Notes: generated by a model not told the origin, from the sequence alone. A stretch of DNA of 64,000 nt from Saccharomyces mikatae IFO 1815 (GCF_947241705.1 NC_079259.1:992001-1056000), one strand, 5' to 3'. Positions 45,807 through 55,938 are shown, counted from the stretch's first letter. A program made the numbers and translations.

Positions 45807-46466
45807 ATGTCTGCTAAGAAAAGAGCTAGAAAAACGGTAAAAAAAAGCGTATCATTCTCTGATGACACAACACTAACTACGCATCATAACCGTGAGAAAA
45901 AGAATGTGGATCATGATCGTCCGCCTGTATATGTGAGAAAAACCCCCCTGATGACATTTCCATACCATTTTATAGCGCTGCTTTATTACTACATATTCTT
46001 ATCATCCAACTTTAATACGGTGAAATTATTGGGCTTTCTAATTCCTACACAAGTTGCCTATTTAATTCTGCAATTCAATAAATGCACAGTTTATGGTAAT
46101 AAAATTATCAAAATCAATTACTCATTGACCTTAATATGCCTAGGTGTTACATTTTTGTTGAGTTTTCCGGCGATGTTATTGACCATCTTATTTGGTGCAC
46201 CATTGATGGACTTGACGTGGGAAACTTGGCTATTGTCTCTGCATTTTGCATTTTTAGCGTACCCTGCAGTTTATTCTGTATTTAATTGTGATTTCAAGGT
46301 CGGATTATGGAAGAAGTATTTCATCTTTATAGTTGTAGGTGGTTGGATTAGTTGTGTTGTAATTCCTTTAGACTGGGATAGAGATTGGCAGAATTGGCCA
46401 ATTCCAATTGTTGTTGGAGGGTATTTGGGCGCTTTAGTTGGCTATACCATTGGTGCTTACATATAA
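45807..46466 (+). CDS. GPI11: GPI11, GPI-anchor ethanolamine-phosphate addition factor (PIG-F family)
   Basis: The protein is 219 aa from the ATG at 45807, equal to S. cerevisiae, starting MSAKKRARKTVKKSVSFSDD. A basic N-terminal cytosolic part (1-45) is followed by six hydrophobic segments, roughly 50-68, 72-90, 100-130, 135-155, 168-185 and 200-218. It belongs to the PIG-F family. Gpi11 assists Gpi7 and Gpi13 in adding ethanolamine phosphate to GPI precursors in the ER. The frame is open for 50 codons upstream and includes an ATG at 45666 that would give 266 aa. I keep the conserved start, but the longer form cannot be excluded. Confidence 0.93.
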   Translation: MSAKKRARKTVKKSVSFSDDTTLTTHHNREKKNVDHDRPPVYVRKTPLMTFPYHFIALLYYYIFLSSNFNTVKLLGFLIPTQVAYLILQFNKCTVYGNKIIKINYSLTLICLGVTFLLSFPAMLLTILFGAPLMDLTWETWLLSLHFAFLAYPAVYSVFNCDFKVGLWKKYFIFIVVGGWISCVVIPLDWDRDWQNWPIPIVVGGYLGALVGYTIGAYI

Positions 46467-46803
46467 TATGGCTAATAACAAGTTTTGTGTATAGGAGTAT
46501 AAGTATGATAGAAGTACAAAACTGGCCCTATTCGCAATGGAAATATCCAGGCAAAAAAACGACTCATCTTTGTATTGCAGTTATCGATTATTATTTACAT
46601 TATCTCCCAGGGCACTCATATACTTCTTGACAGAAAAACAACCACCAATCATTAAAAATCAGCTGCTTTTTGTAGTTGCTTTATTTTTTAGTTCCCATTT
46701 TCTGGTTTATTCATTCTATATAAAAAAAGATAATACAAATCCTCAGAAAAGATGATAAATATTATAAAAGTCTGAAGTTCTTCACTTATCTGTTCGAGCT
46801 ATT
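46467..46803. other. Intergenic: convergent GPI11/RSC3 3' ends
   Basis: This 337-base stretch lies between convergent genes. A 72-codon ATG frame with one hydrophobic segment (46537-46755) is present; I treat it as chance. Confidence 0.5.
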
Positions 46804-49467
46804 TCAACTACGAATAGCTTCAAAAATTTCACTAAAATTTTCCATAGTTAAACCGAAAGTATCTAAGCTTGCGTCACTATCAACTGGAGCTGCAGTACCC
46901 ATGACTCCATTAGACAATGTACTATTATTCCTTTGCTCATAAAAATCAGTTTTTATTAGAGATTCTGAAATCTTGTTCAATTCATGATTTAATTTGATCA
47001 ATTGGTCAGTACCTATGCCGGTAAATCCGTTATTAGTTGTATAGTTTAGACCAATAACAGGCGACACCTTGCTTTCCTCAAGATTTTTGATATAATACGA
47101 AATCATCTTGATTTTAATAATTAAGTTCTCAATGAGTTTGTTTTGTTTCTTACAATTCTTAGTGTAATCTTTTAACAGCATTGATATTTTATTGATAATG
47201 AGATGAATAACGTTCTTGTTTTTTATTCTCTTGTTGTCGTTATTACTATGAACACTGTCTGTTTGGTCAATAGAGTCTTCCTTCTCAGCAGCTGTCTCCT
47301 TAAAAGACTCAAACGATCTCTGGTAGAGCGCTAAGAGCATCAAAACCAAGGTTTGTAATACTGTAATGGATTTATTAATGAATGTAAATTCATGACCAGC
47401 AAATTTTATATTAGCTAAATTCGAGAAGACAAAAAATAAAGTTTCTCTTGACAATTCTAAAAATTCCTCTAGAATTTCATTGAACTTAGCATAATTCTTC
47501 AATTTTTCAAATTGCAATAAAAGATAAAAGTTCAGATATAACATTGAATTCCTATAGATTAAAGAATCCATAATATTATTGATTATTGAAGAGGTTGTTA
47601 AACATCCTTGACTGACTTCAACATTCTTAGACCTTAAAAGCTTGATTAATTGCATGATTTTTTCAATGGATAGTTGCTGATCTTTACTTTGCAAATATTT
47701 CATCAAGTTAACCTCGAAATCAATTAATTCAAAATCGTTGTTTAATAATGGATCAATAATTGGAGTAGAATTCGTGAATGGTTCAGACATTAGCAATGGT
47801 AATTGACCCAAGAAAAGATGTCTCCAGCAATAATTCTTGAATATGAAATTCCAGATCAAAATATGTGATTGATTTTGAGTTTCATGATTCAACGATAGCA
47901 AACATGCCATGTGCATATCTTCGTCATAATCAATTACAACAGAAGACGAAGAGGACGTAGCCATTACAAATTGGTAATATTTCCAGAGGGAAATGAACCG
48001 TAAGGTGTCTATATCACACATTGATCTTTTTTCAATTTCAAATCTAAGCGTTGTTAAATTCGACTTCAGCGAAGGCAGGTAATTGAATAATAAATTGAAT
48101 AATTGCAAGTGCCCATCCTCTCTGAGAGGAATTAAAACCGTGGAGTTCAATGATTCAAAAAGAATTAAGAGGCAGAGCGTTATGAATCCTAAATTTATTA
48201 GCTGATCATTGGTCATACTAAAAATTTGAAAGATTGTTTCATATTCGCTAGAATTTGGCTTATTTATAGTATTGGATGGAAAAAGCTGCTCAATTATAGG
48301 TAATAATCTCTTTGGCTTCAATATTGGCAGTATTGAATTTGTTTCTGTTACAGTGGATAAATATTTGGTAATAAGATTTTGCGTTATAGATTGTGATGGA
48401 AACCTTAATATTTGAGATATACTGCTGTTATGCTCGTCACTATTATGGTTTGTCAACAGATATTGCAAAGATCCATTGAATTGTTTTTCGATTAGTGAAT
48501 TCAGTTCATTGAAAAACTTGAATAGAAAGGGATCGCGTTCAATTAAATACTGAATCTGGAAGATAGAGCTTTTATTTGAATTTTTCGGTAATAGCCATAA
48601 CTTATTCTTGTCATCTTGTAAAATAGCGGAATTAAACACATTAAAAACTTTATTTGTATCCAAAAATTGAGGATCCAAGTCCTTAAATTCGTTGAGAGAA
48701 GGCCTTCTTTCATTGTTTGTAGTTAGTTTACCTTCCCCATCTGCGATTTCATCTTCACTAAATTTCCTTTTTTTGATCGTCAAAAATTCCTCTTGGCCCC
48801 GATTAAATTGTGAAGACAGCGTTCGTGCTGTAGAATCCGGCTTAATATCGAGATTTACTCCCGTGATCTTTTTGCCTGTAATTTCTTGCAATTCCAAAAG
48901 CCTGCCTTTCAAGAAATTCATTTCATGATTGATAATCTCATCTTGGGTGTATGGAGATGTCAGCATATGGAAAATTGCAGGGCCCTGAACCCAGTTGAGT
49001 GGAGTAGAAGATTCGTTCGCAGAAGTGACAGGCTTGCTTTCCAAGGAAGGTACCGATTTAGGAATATATTGAGTATGTTGTTGATTCAAGGTCGCATTTG
49101 CCGCAGATGACCTATTACTAAGTTGGTTTTGGGCATTGAGCAGTTGCAGGCGCGTGTTATATTCTCTTATTTGCTCCAGGGAAGCCAGTTCTGGGTTTTT
49201 CTGCAAAAGTGCAGCGGTTTCCTTGGAAACACGACGAGAAGAGGCGTAATAAGAGTTTAAAAACGGGCCGTTGGCTACTTGACGGGTACTGGAAGAGGAA
49301 GAGCTAGAGGGAACATATTGTCCCGGAACATCCGGATAAAAACAGTCCATTTTGTTATGTTTCATACAGTTCCCACAAATCGGCTTAACACGGTCACAGC
49401 CTATCTTCCTTTTACGGCACTGCACACAAGCAGGTGGTTTTTTCATTTTTCTACCACGAATATCCAT
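46804..49467 (-). CDS. RSC3: RSC3, zinc-cluster DNA-binding subunit of the RSC remodeller
   Basis: The protein is 887 aa from the ATG at 49467 (885 in S. cerevisiae); eight upstream codons are open only from a TTG. The Zn2Cys6 cluster is complete at Cys14, 17, 24, 31, 34 and 42 (ACVQCRKRKIGC...CGNCMKHNKMDC). A Ser run (about 52-59) follows, then a fungal transcription-factor-type middle region and a long helical C-terminal part. Rsc3 pairs with Rsc30 and guides the RSC complex to CGCGC-containing promoters, where it keeps nucleosome-depleted regions open. A CGCGCGCGCG run in the GIC2 promoter in this same window is of that type. Confidence 0.96.
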   Translation of the reverse strand: MDIRGRKMKKPPACVQCRKRKIGCDRVKPICGNCMKHNKMDCFYPDVPGQYVPSSSSSSSTRQVANGPFLNSYYASSRRVSKETAALLQKNPELASLEQIREYNTRLQLLNAQNQLSNRSSAANATLNQQHTQYIPKSVPSLESKPVTSANESSTPLNWVQGPAIFHMLTSPYTQDEIINHEMNFLKGRLLELQEITGKKITGVNLDIKPDSTARTLSSQFNRGQEEFLTIKKRKFSEDEIADGEGKLTTNNERRPSLNEFKDLDPQFLDTNKVFNVFNSAILQDDKNKLWLLPKNSNKSSIFQIQYLIERDPFLFKFFNELNSLIEKQFNGSLQYLLTNHNSDEHNSSISQILRFPSQSITQNLITKYLSTVTETNSILPILKPKRLLPIIEQLFPSNTINKPNSSEYETIFQIFSMTNDQLINLGFITLCLLILFESLNSTVLIPLREDGHLQLFNLLFNYLPSLKSNLTTLRFEIEKRSMCDIDTLRFISLWKYYQFVMATSSSSSVVIDYDEDMHMACLLSLNHETQNQSHILIWNFIFKNYCWRHLFLGQLPLLMSEPFTNSTPIIDPLLNNDFELIDFEVNLMKYLQSKDQQLSIEKIMQLIKLLRSKNVEVSQGCLTTSSIINNIMDSLIYRNSMLYLNFYLLLQFEKLKNYAKFNEILEEFLELSRETLFFVFSNLANIKFAGHEFTFINKSITVLQTLVLMLLALYQRSFESFKETAAEKEDSIDQTDSVHSNNDNKRIKNKNVIHLIINKISMLLKDYTKNCKKQNKLIENLIIKIKMISYYIKNLEESKVSPVIGLNYTTNNGFTGIGTDQLIKLNHELNKISESLIKTDFYEQRNNSTLSNGVMGTAAPVDSDASLDTFGLTMENFSEIFEAIRS

Positions 49468-49958
49468 CGTTGTTTTATGGTTCTGAAACAATACGTTTGT
49501 AGGAAGAGCTTAAGAAAATATCACAGAATCACAAGTAAAATACGTGGGTAGAACGGGGTGATTAAAGCAGAGCACCGATGAGTTTGGTTTAAAAAACCGT
49601 GAGTTTCGATGATAGAACTTAACGTAAGCAGCTAATATATTCTCTCGGGCGAAAACGGGAAAGTGGTCTCACAAGCGTCTAACCGGCCGAGTGAATATTG
49701 ATGAATTATGGCTATCTATGAAAGGTATAGCGGTGGGGGGGTCCAGAAAGCAGTATGTTCCCGATGATAAAGGTAGTTCTTGGTCTGTTTGATCCTGACT
49801 GGTCAACAAGGCTCACTTTGGTCAACGGAAATACTCTTGTAAAGTTGTGCCAGAAAAGGGCCATAGGGTAACGTTCTCGTTCTATGTGATAAATCAACTG
49901 TTATTAGCGGTACATAGTTATGTAACTAGGCTATACATCTCTTGAGGTGCGGTGGAGT
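49468..49958. other. Intergenic: RSC3 promoter and CPR5 3' region
   Basis: This 491-base stretch lies between tandem minus-strand genes. It has a G-run at about 49736-49742 and a CCGGCCG at 49682-49688, with no gene visible. Confidence 0.5.
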
Positions 49959-50636
49959 TTATAACTCATCGTGAGCCTCTTCACTAGCTTCCGCTCTGAT
50001 CTGTTCCTGCAGCTTAGCGGCGTCTTGCTTGCTCAAAGGAACAGTTTCCAACTCACCACTTTCCACGATGACAACTTCCTTCACGGGCATATTTCTACTG
50101 TCAGTCTTCACGTTTTCAATGTAGTGAACCACATCCATACCCTCTAAGACTTCTCCGAAGACAACGTGTTTCCCATCAAGCCATGGACATGGAACAGTGG
50201 TGATGAAGAATTGTGATCCGTTGGTGTTTTTTCCACGATTGGCCATAGACAATCTGCCAGGCTTGTTATGCTTGACATCAAAATTTTCGTCTTTGAAAGT
50301 GTTACCGAAGATGGATTTACCACCGATACCAGACCTGTGAGTGAAATCACCGCCTTGAATCATGAAATTAGGAATCACACGATGGAAGATAGAATTCAAG
50401 TAGCCCATCTTGGGGTCCGTGGAAATGGTCAATTGATAAAAATTCTCAACAGTTTGAGGTGTGGTGAGACCATACAATCCCATGACAATACGACCGATCT
50501 TTTCATCACCATGGTTAATTTCGAAATACACTTTATGTGTGATCTCGGGGTCCTCTGGTGTCTCTTCTTTAGCAAAGATGGTGGTCGTGAATAAACAAGC
50601 AAATAAAGTGATGATGGATAAAAACTGTAGTTTCAT
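49959..50636 (-). CDS. CPR5: CPR5, ER-lumen cyclophilin peptidyl-prolyl isomerase
   Basis: The 225-aa length is identical to S. cerevisiae. A signal peptide is clear at 1-22 ([20 protein letters not shown]). The cyclophilin domain runs from about 33 to 195, with the active site [15 protein letters not shown] (Arg86, Phe91, Gln94), [11 protein letters not shown] and [12 protein letters not shown] all intact. The C-terminus is HDEL, the ER retrieval signal. Cpr5 catalyses cis-trans isomerisation of prolyl bonds in the secretory pathway and is induced by unfolded proteins. It is 195 bases downstream of HNT2 on the same strand. CPR2 is the related secretory cyclophilin that lacks HDEL. Confidence 0.98.
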   Translation of the reverse strand: MKLQFLSIITLFACLFTTTIFAKEETPEDPEITHKVYFEINHGDEKIGRIVMGLYGLTTPQTVENFYQLTISTDPKMGYLNSIFHRVIPNFMIQGGDFTHRSGIGGKSIFGNTFKDENFDVKHNKPGRLSMANRGKNTNGSQFFITTVPCPWLDGKHVVFGEVLEGMDVVHYIENVKTDSRNMPVKEVVIVESGELETVPLSKQDAAKLQEQIRAEASEEAHDEL

Positions 50637-50831
50637 TGTTGCAGATCTTCCTGTCCCTCTTGTTTTTTGAACTGAACATTACATCAATTGTTGAGACTCT
50701 TCGAGGGTGGTAGAAAAGAATGGCTTCATTTTTTTTCCTTTGCAAAAAAAGGGATTCGCTGCGAAGAGAAAAACAACAAAATTAATATATTGTGTATTGT
50801 AAGTTTGTATTTAACTATATTAACTATTGTG

Positions 50832-51570
50832 CTATAGCCACTGTTTTAAATCAGGACTTGAAGCTACGAACTCTTCTAGTCTGCTTTGAAGATCTTGAAC
50901 CTCTTTTTTCATTTCGATTAGAGATCTCACCTTCCTTTGGCTGTCTGGCTTCAAGACATTAGGGCCTTGAAAAGGTTCGTCCCCGTCCGCAGTGGCCAGT
51001 GCAGACTTGTTCTTTCTTGCCTGTCTACCACCGACTCCTAAATAATCATCCCGTCTTGCTTGCCAATCGACCAAAGTACCATTGCCATCCCAATGGTCTA
51101 GTTTATCGTATATCAAATCTCCCACATTATTTATCTTATAACGTGGTATAATGTGTGTGTGCAAGTGAGGAACTGACTGGCCAGCTTCAGGCCCGTCTTG
51201 GATGGCAACATTAATTGAATCCGCCTTATATTGCCATTTAATAAACCTATGGATTAATTGCAGGGTGTTGAAATAATCTTGGGATTCAGGCACAGTCAGA
51301 TCCGATAAGGTTAACACCGTGGTTCTCAATGGAACAATCAATATATGACCCGGTACAATTGGTTTTAAGTTCACCAATGCATAGGTGTATTTTGATTTCT
51401 GTTTACAAACGGACGTACAAAGTCTTCTTATAGTTAGTAACGCAATGATCCGAAAGGGTACTAAAACACACAAGCGTGCATACGTAAAAAACTTGCTCAG
51501 TCACTAGAAACTTGCTGAAATATATTGGCTTATTCATGCTTATACTTTTCCTTGTTTTGCTTAAGATCAT
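50832..51570 (-). CDS. HNT2: HNT2, Fhit-type dinucleoside triphosphate hydrolase, two exons
   Basis: The gene is spliced: exon 1 is 51570-51484 (29 codons) and exon 2 is 51398-50832, joined across an 85-base intron to give 217 aa, the same as one S. cerevisiae model. A second in-frame ATG at 51537 (codon 12) gives 206 aa, the other published length. Exon 2 alone would start inside intron sequence and lack the N-terminal strand FSKFLVTEQVFY. The histidine triad is HLHTH at 107-111. It is a member of the Fhit branch of the HIT family and splits Ap3A and related dinucleotides into AMP and ADP. The C-terminus is helical (about 175-215). Confidence 0.94.
51399..51483 (-). other. HNT2 spliceosomal intron
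   Basis: The 85-base intron has 5' splice site GTATGC (51483-51478), a perfect branch-point TACTAAC (51439-51433) and 3' splice site AACAG ending at 51399. It falls between codons (phase 0), after Tyr29. The branch adenosine is about 35 bases from the 3' site. The GTATGC donor differs from the yeast consensus GTATGT at its last base. S. cerevisiae HNT2 has an intron at the same place. Confidence 0.93.
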
Positions 51571-51811
51571 TCTGAGCTTAAAATAGGTCATATAGAAAGT
51601 CCTTTTTTTTCTTCGCTTCAAACTACTGATCAGTAAGAGTAAGTTAACCATATTTTTGAAAAAGTATAAACTAAAAAAATACATATTTTAATTGGCATGG
51701 AAGCCACATTCCACTGCAAGTTAGCATGCAAAATTCTTTTAGGTCAAGTAAACGAATTGACCTCAATACTGTCCAGAAGAAAACACGAATCGTACAACAA
51801 AAATGAACATC

Positions 51812-53251
51812 CTAATAATTTAAATATAAACTACCATCTTGATCTTCCAAAGAGACCACTAGGTCGGTGACCTCATCACTCTTCATATTCCAACCTAGCT
51901 TGGGAGAAACGCATATGTTCTTCAAACATGGTAGCCTGGATTCTAATATGGCTATAGTCAAATCGTCGGGATGAATCTTAGAAGCTAATCCCAAGGATCC
52001 ACTACATTCCAAGTATAATGTTTTAAGGGGCCTGTCATATTCCACTAATTTGCTCAGCATGAATTCCGAAAAACACCACTTGGAACAGTAATCTACCATG
52101 ATTTGCAAAGAAATCAAATTAGCACAATACGTGAAGACATGGTCTAAAGAGTTTTCCGTCAAAGATGGCATTGGATAATGGAAAAATAAGTGCTTTAAAT
52201 TATCACCGATTTGTGACAACAAGGAATAAATAGACAACTCCATTATTTGAGGGCAATAGGAAAATTCTAAGGTGGTAATAGTCTTTGGCCATTTCGTATC
52301 AATAACAAATTCATTGGTGATACCTCCGCTCAATTTTAAATATCTGAGGTTCTGTGGCCATTCAATATCTTGAAATCCCTGGCAGTCAATAGATGATCTA
52401 GGAAAAGATAAATGCGTTAATTTAGTGAAGTTTTTAATAGCAGAAAACAATTCCTTTAGCTTGACCGTTTCTGACACCAAACCCAGGTCTAGGAATTTCA
52501 AATCATGGCACGATTTCAATGAAATCAGGGGAGCATAGCCAAAGCTTGTCTGTGGAGCAATGAATTTAGTTAAATTAGAGCAGCATCGTCGCAACAGCTT
52601 AGAAACGAATGAATTTCTACCACTTTGTAAAATTGTAGATAAGTTCAACTCATAAACATAATGTCCTAAATTCTTCTTTTTATTTATAATTATAGTATCA
52701 ACAAATCCATTGAAATTCTTACTTGTTAGTGCTGGCGCAAAGTACAGCTTTGGTAGACACATGCAATACCAGTTTTTACAAACTAGTAGATAGTTCATAA
52801 TAATTCCAGTAGTTATTTTTTTCCCATTAGTTACTTTATTGGTATTTTCATTTTCCCCTGGTATATCGAGGTAATGGATTATTCTATACTGTAGCTCCCA
52901 TGGTAAAGCCATCCTTAATGATAGGGAAAGAGTGTTAGTTTTCTCACTCTCCATAACTTGTCCTTCCTTCTCTCCTTTGGGACGCGATGACGATGACGGT
53001 GACAATGGCGACTGTTTATGTCCTTTTTTATTCTTTTTATTGCTGCTCAGTCGTGTTAACTTGACTATAGTATCATTGGCTTCATCATAGTAATAAGATC
53101 CCTGCGGAGTCTCAATTAGCTCTGCATTGTCCGGTACAGTGATAGTGAATTCTTTAGCTTTATTATCATTTCTTGTAGAGGAGAAACCTTCTCCTGCGAC
53201 ATACTTCCTGTATGGAGCTTTGATTTTCTTGGGTCGTGATTTATTGGCCAT
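51812..53251 (-). CDS. YDR306C, F-box protein with leucine-rich repeats
   Basis: The protein is 479 aa (478 in S. cerevisiae). The first ~105 residues are basic and polar. An F-box-like segment follows at about 114-170, starting ALPWELQYRIIHYLDIP and ending CKNWYCMCLPKLY, with an Asn/Lys insert near 133-147. The rest (about 190-470) has leucine-rich repeats of the LKFLDLGLV and LRYLKLSGG type, as in SCF substrate receptors. F-box proteins of this build dock on Skp1 and recruit targets for ubiquitination; in S. cerevisiae an LRR-dependent interaction with Sgt1 is reported. The substrate is unknown. A tRNA gene lies in its upstream region. Confidence 0.9.
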   Translation of the reverse strand: MANKSRPKKIKAPYRKYVAGEGFSSTRNDNKAKEFTITVPDNAELIETPQGSYYYDEANDTIVKLTRLSSNKKNKKGHKQSPLSPSSSSRPKGEKEGQVMESEKTNTLSLSLRMALPWELQYRIIHYLDIPGENENTNKVTNGKKITTGIIMNYLLVCKNWYCMCLPKLYFAPALTSKNFNGFVDTIIINKKKNLGHYVYELNLSTILQSGRNSFVSKLLRRCCSNLTKFIAPQTSFGYAPLISLKSCHDLKFLDLGLVSETVKLKELFSAIKNFTKLTHLSFPRSSIDCQGFQDIEWPQNLRYLKLSGGITNEFVIDTKWPKTITTLEFSYCPQIMELSIYSLLSQIGDNLKHLFFHYPMPSLTENSLDHVFTYCANLISLQIMVDYCSKWCFSEFMLSKLVEYDRPLKTLYLECSGSLGLASKIHPDDLTIAILESRLPCLKNICVSPKLGWNMKSDEVTDLVVSLEDQDGSLYLNY

Positions 53252-53898
53252 TATTGAAAAAAACTGTGATTGGTGTGATTATGTTGCAGCGCTACTACAC
53301 ATATTTCTTGATGTATGTGCTCTGCCGATGCCGTTGTATTCCTATCAATACTAGATGCATCTTGTATTGACCATTCTTACCCCTCAAGTAGTGGTCACCC
53401 GGACACCGATCACGAACAGTTAGAAAAGTCACAATACTTTCTCAACCACATAGAGTAAAGTGAGTAAGTGGGTTGCTAGTTTTGATTTCAAGCCTGGTGA
53501 CATGACCAAGTTTAATGAGTGACTAAAGTTGAACTATAGTCTAAATAAAAAAATAAATGTTCCAACCGAGGATCGAACTCGGGACCTTTGCCGTGTGAAG
53601 GCAACGTGATAGCCGCTACACTATTGGAACAGCGTTTCTGTTTAAACTAAAGGATTTTTGTGCATTCTAGTACAGTAACAATACTCTTCAAATTACTCTA
53701 CCATTTTCGCATCTTAACTTCTTGCAGTTCCATAACGCAAAACTTTTCAATGATGTTTGGCTCCTTCTGCTCTTTAATAATGTTTTTAACTACATAGGTT
53801 ATTTTTGCTTTAGTATAACAAGCAAGATTTGAAAAAGAGAATATTAAATACTAAAAAGTTTGTATCAGCCGGAACCAAAAAAAGTATATGATTGCTTG
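53252..53898. other. Intergenic: YDR306C/PMT7 divergent region with a tRNA gene
   Basis: This 647-base region holds the promoters of two divergent genes and a tRNA-Val. I looked for solo LTR ends (TGTTG...CAACA type) near the tRNA, a usual place for Ty insertions, and saw none. Confidence 0.6.
53559..53630 (-). tRNA. tV(CAC): tRNA-Val (anticodon CAC)
   Basis: On the minus strand this 72-base sequence folds as a tRNA. The acceptor arms are GTTCCAA and TTGGAAC, the anticodon stem is TTGCC/GGCAA around loop TTCACAC with anticodon CAC (53597-53595), and the T arm contains GTTCGATCC. Box A (TAGTGTAGCGG type) and box B (GTTCGATCC) are present. A T-rich Pol III terminator follows (A7 at 53547-53553 on the plus strand). 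There is no intron and no encoded CCA. S. cerevisiae has tV(CAC)D at the same place. Confidence 0.96.
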
Positions 53899-55938
53899 AT
53901 GACGATACCTAATTCACAAAACATGAAAGATCCGAGATTACAGGGACCCTACAGAAAGTATGTCCCCTATAATATCTTTGAACAATGCGGATTTGGCCAC
54001 TTAAGTGTGGTAGATTGTATTTTCGCGTCTTTGGTTGTTGTTATCAACTTCACGTTGATATGGAGATCACACCCTTCTTCGTTCTGGACTCGACCATGGG
54101 ATGCCGATGGTGAACAGGAGCTATCCCAATTAATGCAATTTTATTTAGATAAAGCCTTCTATATCCATGAATTACCACCGTTTACCGTTCAATTTTACTC
54201 TATCATTCACAAGTTAAAAATTACAGATAATTTGAGATACATTTCTTTGTTTTTGAATTCATCGACATTGGCCTTCCTCTTCCTATTATTAAGGAGGATT
54301 AATTGCTCTTATATTATCTCAGCAACAAGTTTACTGATATTATCTAACTGGGGACCTTTCAAGAATGAAGGCACCATCATATCATTCGACAGTTTAGAGT
54401 GGTGCTTGTTTTCAATAGTGATCTACAATACAATTAGCATCTCAATATTAAAACTGGGAACTACGAAATGGTTTGCTCATTTAATTACATTATCTGTTTC
54501 CTTAGGACTAGGAGTGTCTTCTAAATTCATTGGTTTTGTCACATGGGCTTTTGTAATCCTTTGTTTAATACGTCAATTTGATAGATTCATAAGTGACGTT
54601 AAAGTTACAACTTCCCAAATCATTAGATTTATCACTTGGAGTATCTTTTTTGTGCTAATTGTCCCTAGCTTCATCTTTATGCTAAGTTACAGGGACTTGC
54701 TTTCGAACTTCAGAACAGATACACCACAATATTCTAAATATATGAGCACTTTTTTCAAATCCTATCTAAGAGGGTCTCAAACACAACCGAGTCACTTATA
54801 CTATGGCTCAACAATAACACTACGCCATTTAGATTCAATGGCGGGGTATCTTACTTCTCATGATATTCCTTACCCCTCAGACGTTGATGAACAGTTGGTG
54901 GCTTTATCATTCGAGGAGTTTGAAGCTGATAATGAATGGGTAGTTGAACATCCGACATTAAAGTTGAATTTATCTGAGATACACCATATAAGTCAATTGA
55001 AACCTGTAGAATTTGGTAAAGATATAAAATTAAGACATAAATCTACTGGAAAACTATTGAGAGCTAGTACTGCCAAACCGCCCATTAGTGAACAGGACTA
55101 TGATTTTCAAATCTCATGCACGAAGGATTCTGACTACGAAGGAGGCATGGATGAAAGATGGAATGTTCTATTAATAAAAGATGAGACTAGTGACAATGAA
55201 AAAGATAGCACAAATGATAAGTACGTTAAACCATTTCGATCAGAGATACAATTTTACAATAATGGCCAAAGGTGTGGGCTATTGGGTCATGACCTCAGAC
55301 TACCTGAATGGGGTCGCTTTGAGCAAGAGGTATTGTGTATGGAGCATCCGGTAATATCAAGAACCACATTTGTAATAAACTCTGTACAGCTACCAGTTGA
55401 TTTCCAAATCCCAATGATAGAATATTATATGGGCGAAATTACTTTTGTATCAGAAGTCAACGGCAAATTATCCTGGAAACAGCTACTCCATCTTGTCGAA
55501 GAATATATCTCCAAACAATACAAGTACGTTTACTATATTAAATACGGTAAAGGTAAGGTAAGTTTTGAAGATGTGTTCGCTGTGGAGAAATGGCCCATCA
55601 CATTGGATGCGGAATCCCCAACTTGGTTTAGTCTAGCTTGGTATGGTTCTATATTGTCAATGTTCATTTTCTTGTGCGTGCAATGTAAGAGAACGATATG
55701 CTGGAATCCATGGTCAACTGCTGAACCGAAATTTTCTATCAATTGGGATATTTACAATGAATTCGGTTGGAAGTGTATTATCGGTTGGTTCTTACATTTT
55801 TACATCTTCACCATGAGTCCACATTTTAACCTGGGAAAGAAACTCTATTTCCAGAGTTTCTTCTTTAGTGTATTGTGTTTTCTAGAATCGTTAAATTTTT
55901 TAACGAAACAAATCATAGAACGGATTTTTCCATTGTGA
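53899..55938 (+). CDS. PMT7: PMT7, divergent protein O-mannosyltransferase
   Basis: The protein is 679 aa from the ATG at 53899 (662 in S. cerevisiae as I remember); thirteen upstream codons are open only from a TTG. It is an ER membrane protein with an N-terminal multi-span part (about 35-300), a luminal MIR region (about 380-520, including IKLRHKSTGKLLRAS) and hydrophobic C-terminal segments (about 590-665). It is the most divergent yeast PMT and activity has not been shown, to my knowledge. Loop 1 reads WDADGEQE near 67-74, where active PMTs have the acidic pair DE, so Asp68 seems kept but the following Glu is Ala. The HELPP at 90-94 resembles the HPP motif of the family. The C-terminus appears about nine residues longer than in S. 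cerevisiae. Confidence 0.9.
   Translation: MTIPNSQNMKDPRLQGPYRKYVPYNIFEQCGFGHLSVVDCIFASLVVVINFTLIWRSHPSSFWTRPWDADGEQELSQLMQFYLDKAFYIHELPPFTVQFYSIIHKLKITDNLRYISLFLNSSTLAFLFLLLRRINCSYIISATSLLILSNWGPFKNEGTIISFDSLEWCLFSIVIYNTISISILKLGTTKWFAHLITLSVSLGLGVSSKFIGFVTWAFVILCLIRQFDRFISDVKVTTSQIIRFITWSIFFVLIVPSFIFMLSYRDLLSNFRTDTPQYSKYMSTFFKSYLRGSQTQPSHLYYGSTITLRHLDSMAGYLTSHDIPYPSDVDEQLVALSFEEFEADNEWVVEHPTLKLNLSEIHHISQLKPVEFGKDIKLRHKSTGKLLRASTAKPPISEQDYDFQISCTKDSDYEGGMDERWNVLLIKDETSDNEKDSTNDKYVKPFRSEIQFYNNGQRCGLLGHDLRLPEWGRFEQEVLCMEHPVISRTTFVINSVQLPVDFQIPMIEYYMGEITFVSEVNGKLSWKQLLHLVEEYISKQYKYVYYIKYGKGKVSFEDVFAVEKWPITLDAESPTWFSLAWYGSILSMFIFLCVQCKRTICWNPWSTAEPKFSINWDIYNEFGWKCIIGWFLHFYIFTMSPHFNLGKKLYFQSFFFSVLCFLESLNFLTKQIIERIFPL

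Noticed and set aside
46537-46755. 72-codon ATG frame with one hydrophobic segment between GPI11 and RSC3
   Set aside because: It lies inside two convergent 3' ends. Frames of this length occur by chance in AT-rich gaps, and I see no conserved feature.
51403-51684. 93-codon minus-strand frame read as a separate gene before HNT2
   Set aside because: Its middle part is HNT2 exon 1 and its end is intron; the splice signals explain it fully.
53252-53898. Ty or solo LTR insertion near the tRNA-Val gene
   Set aside because: tRNA flanks are favoured Ty targets, so I looked for LTR ends and target duplications, and found none.
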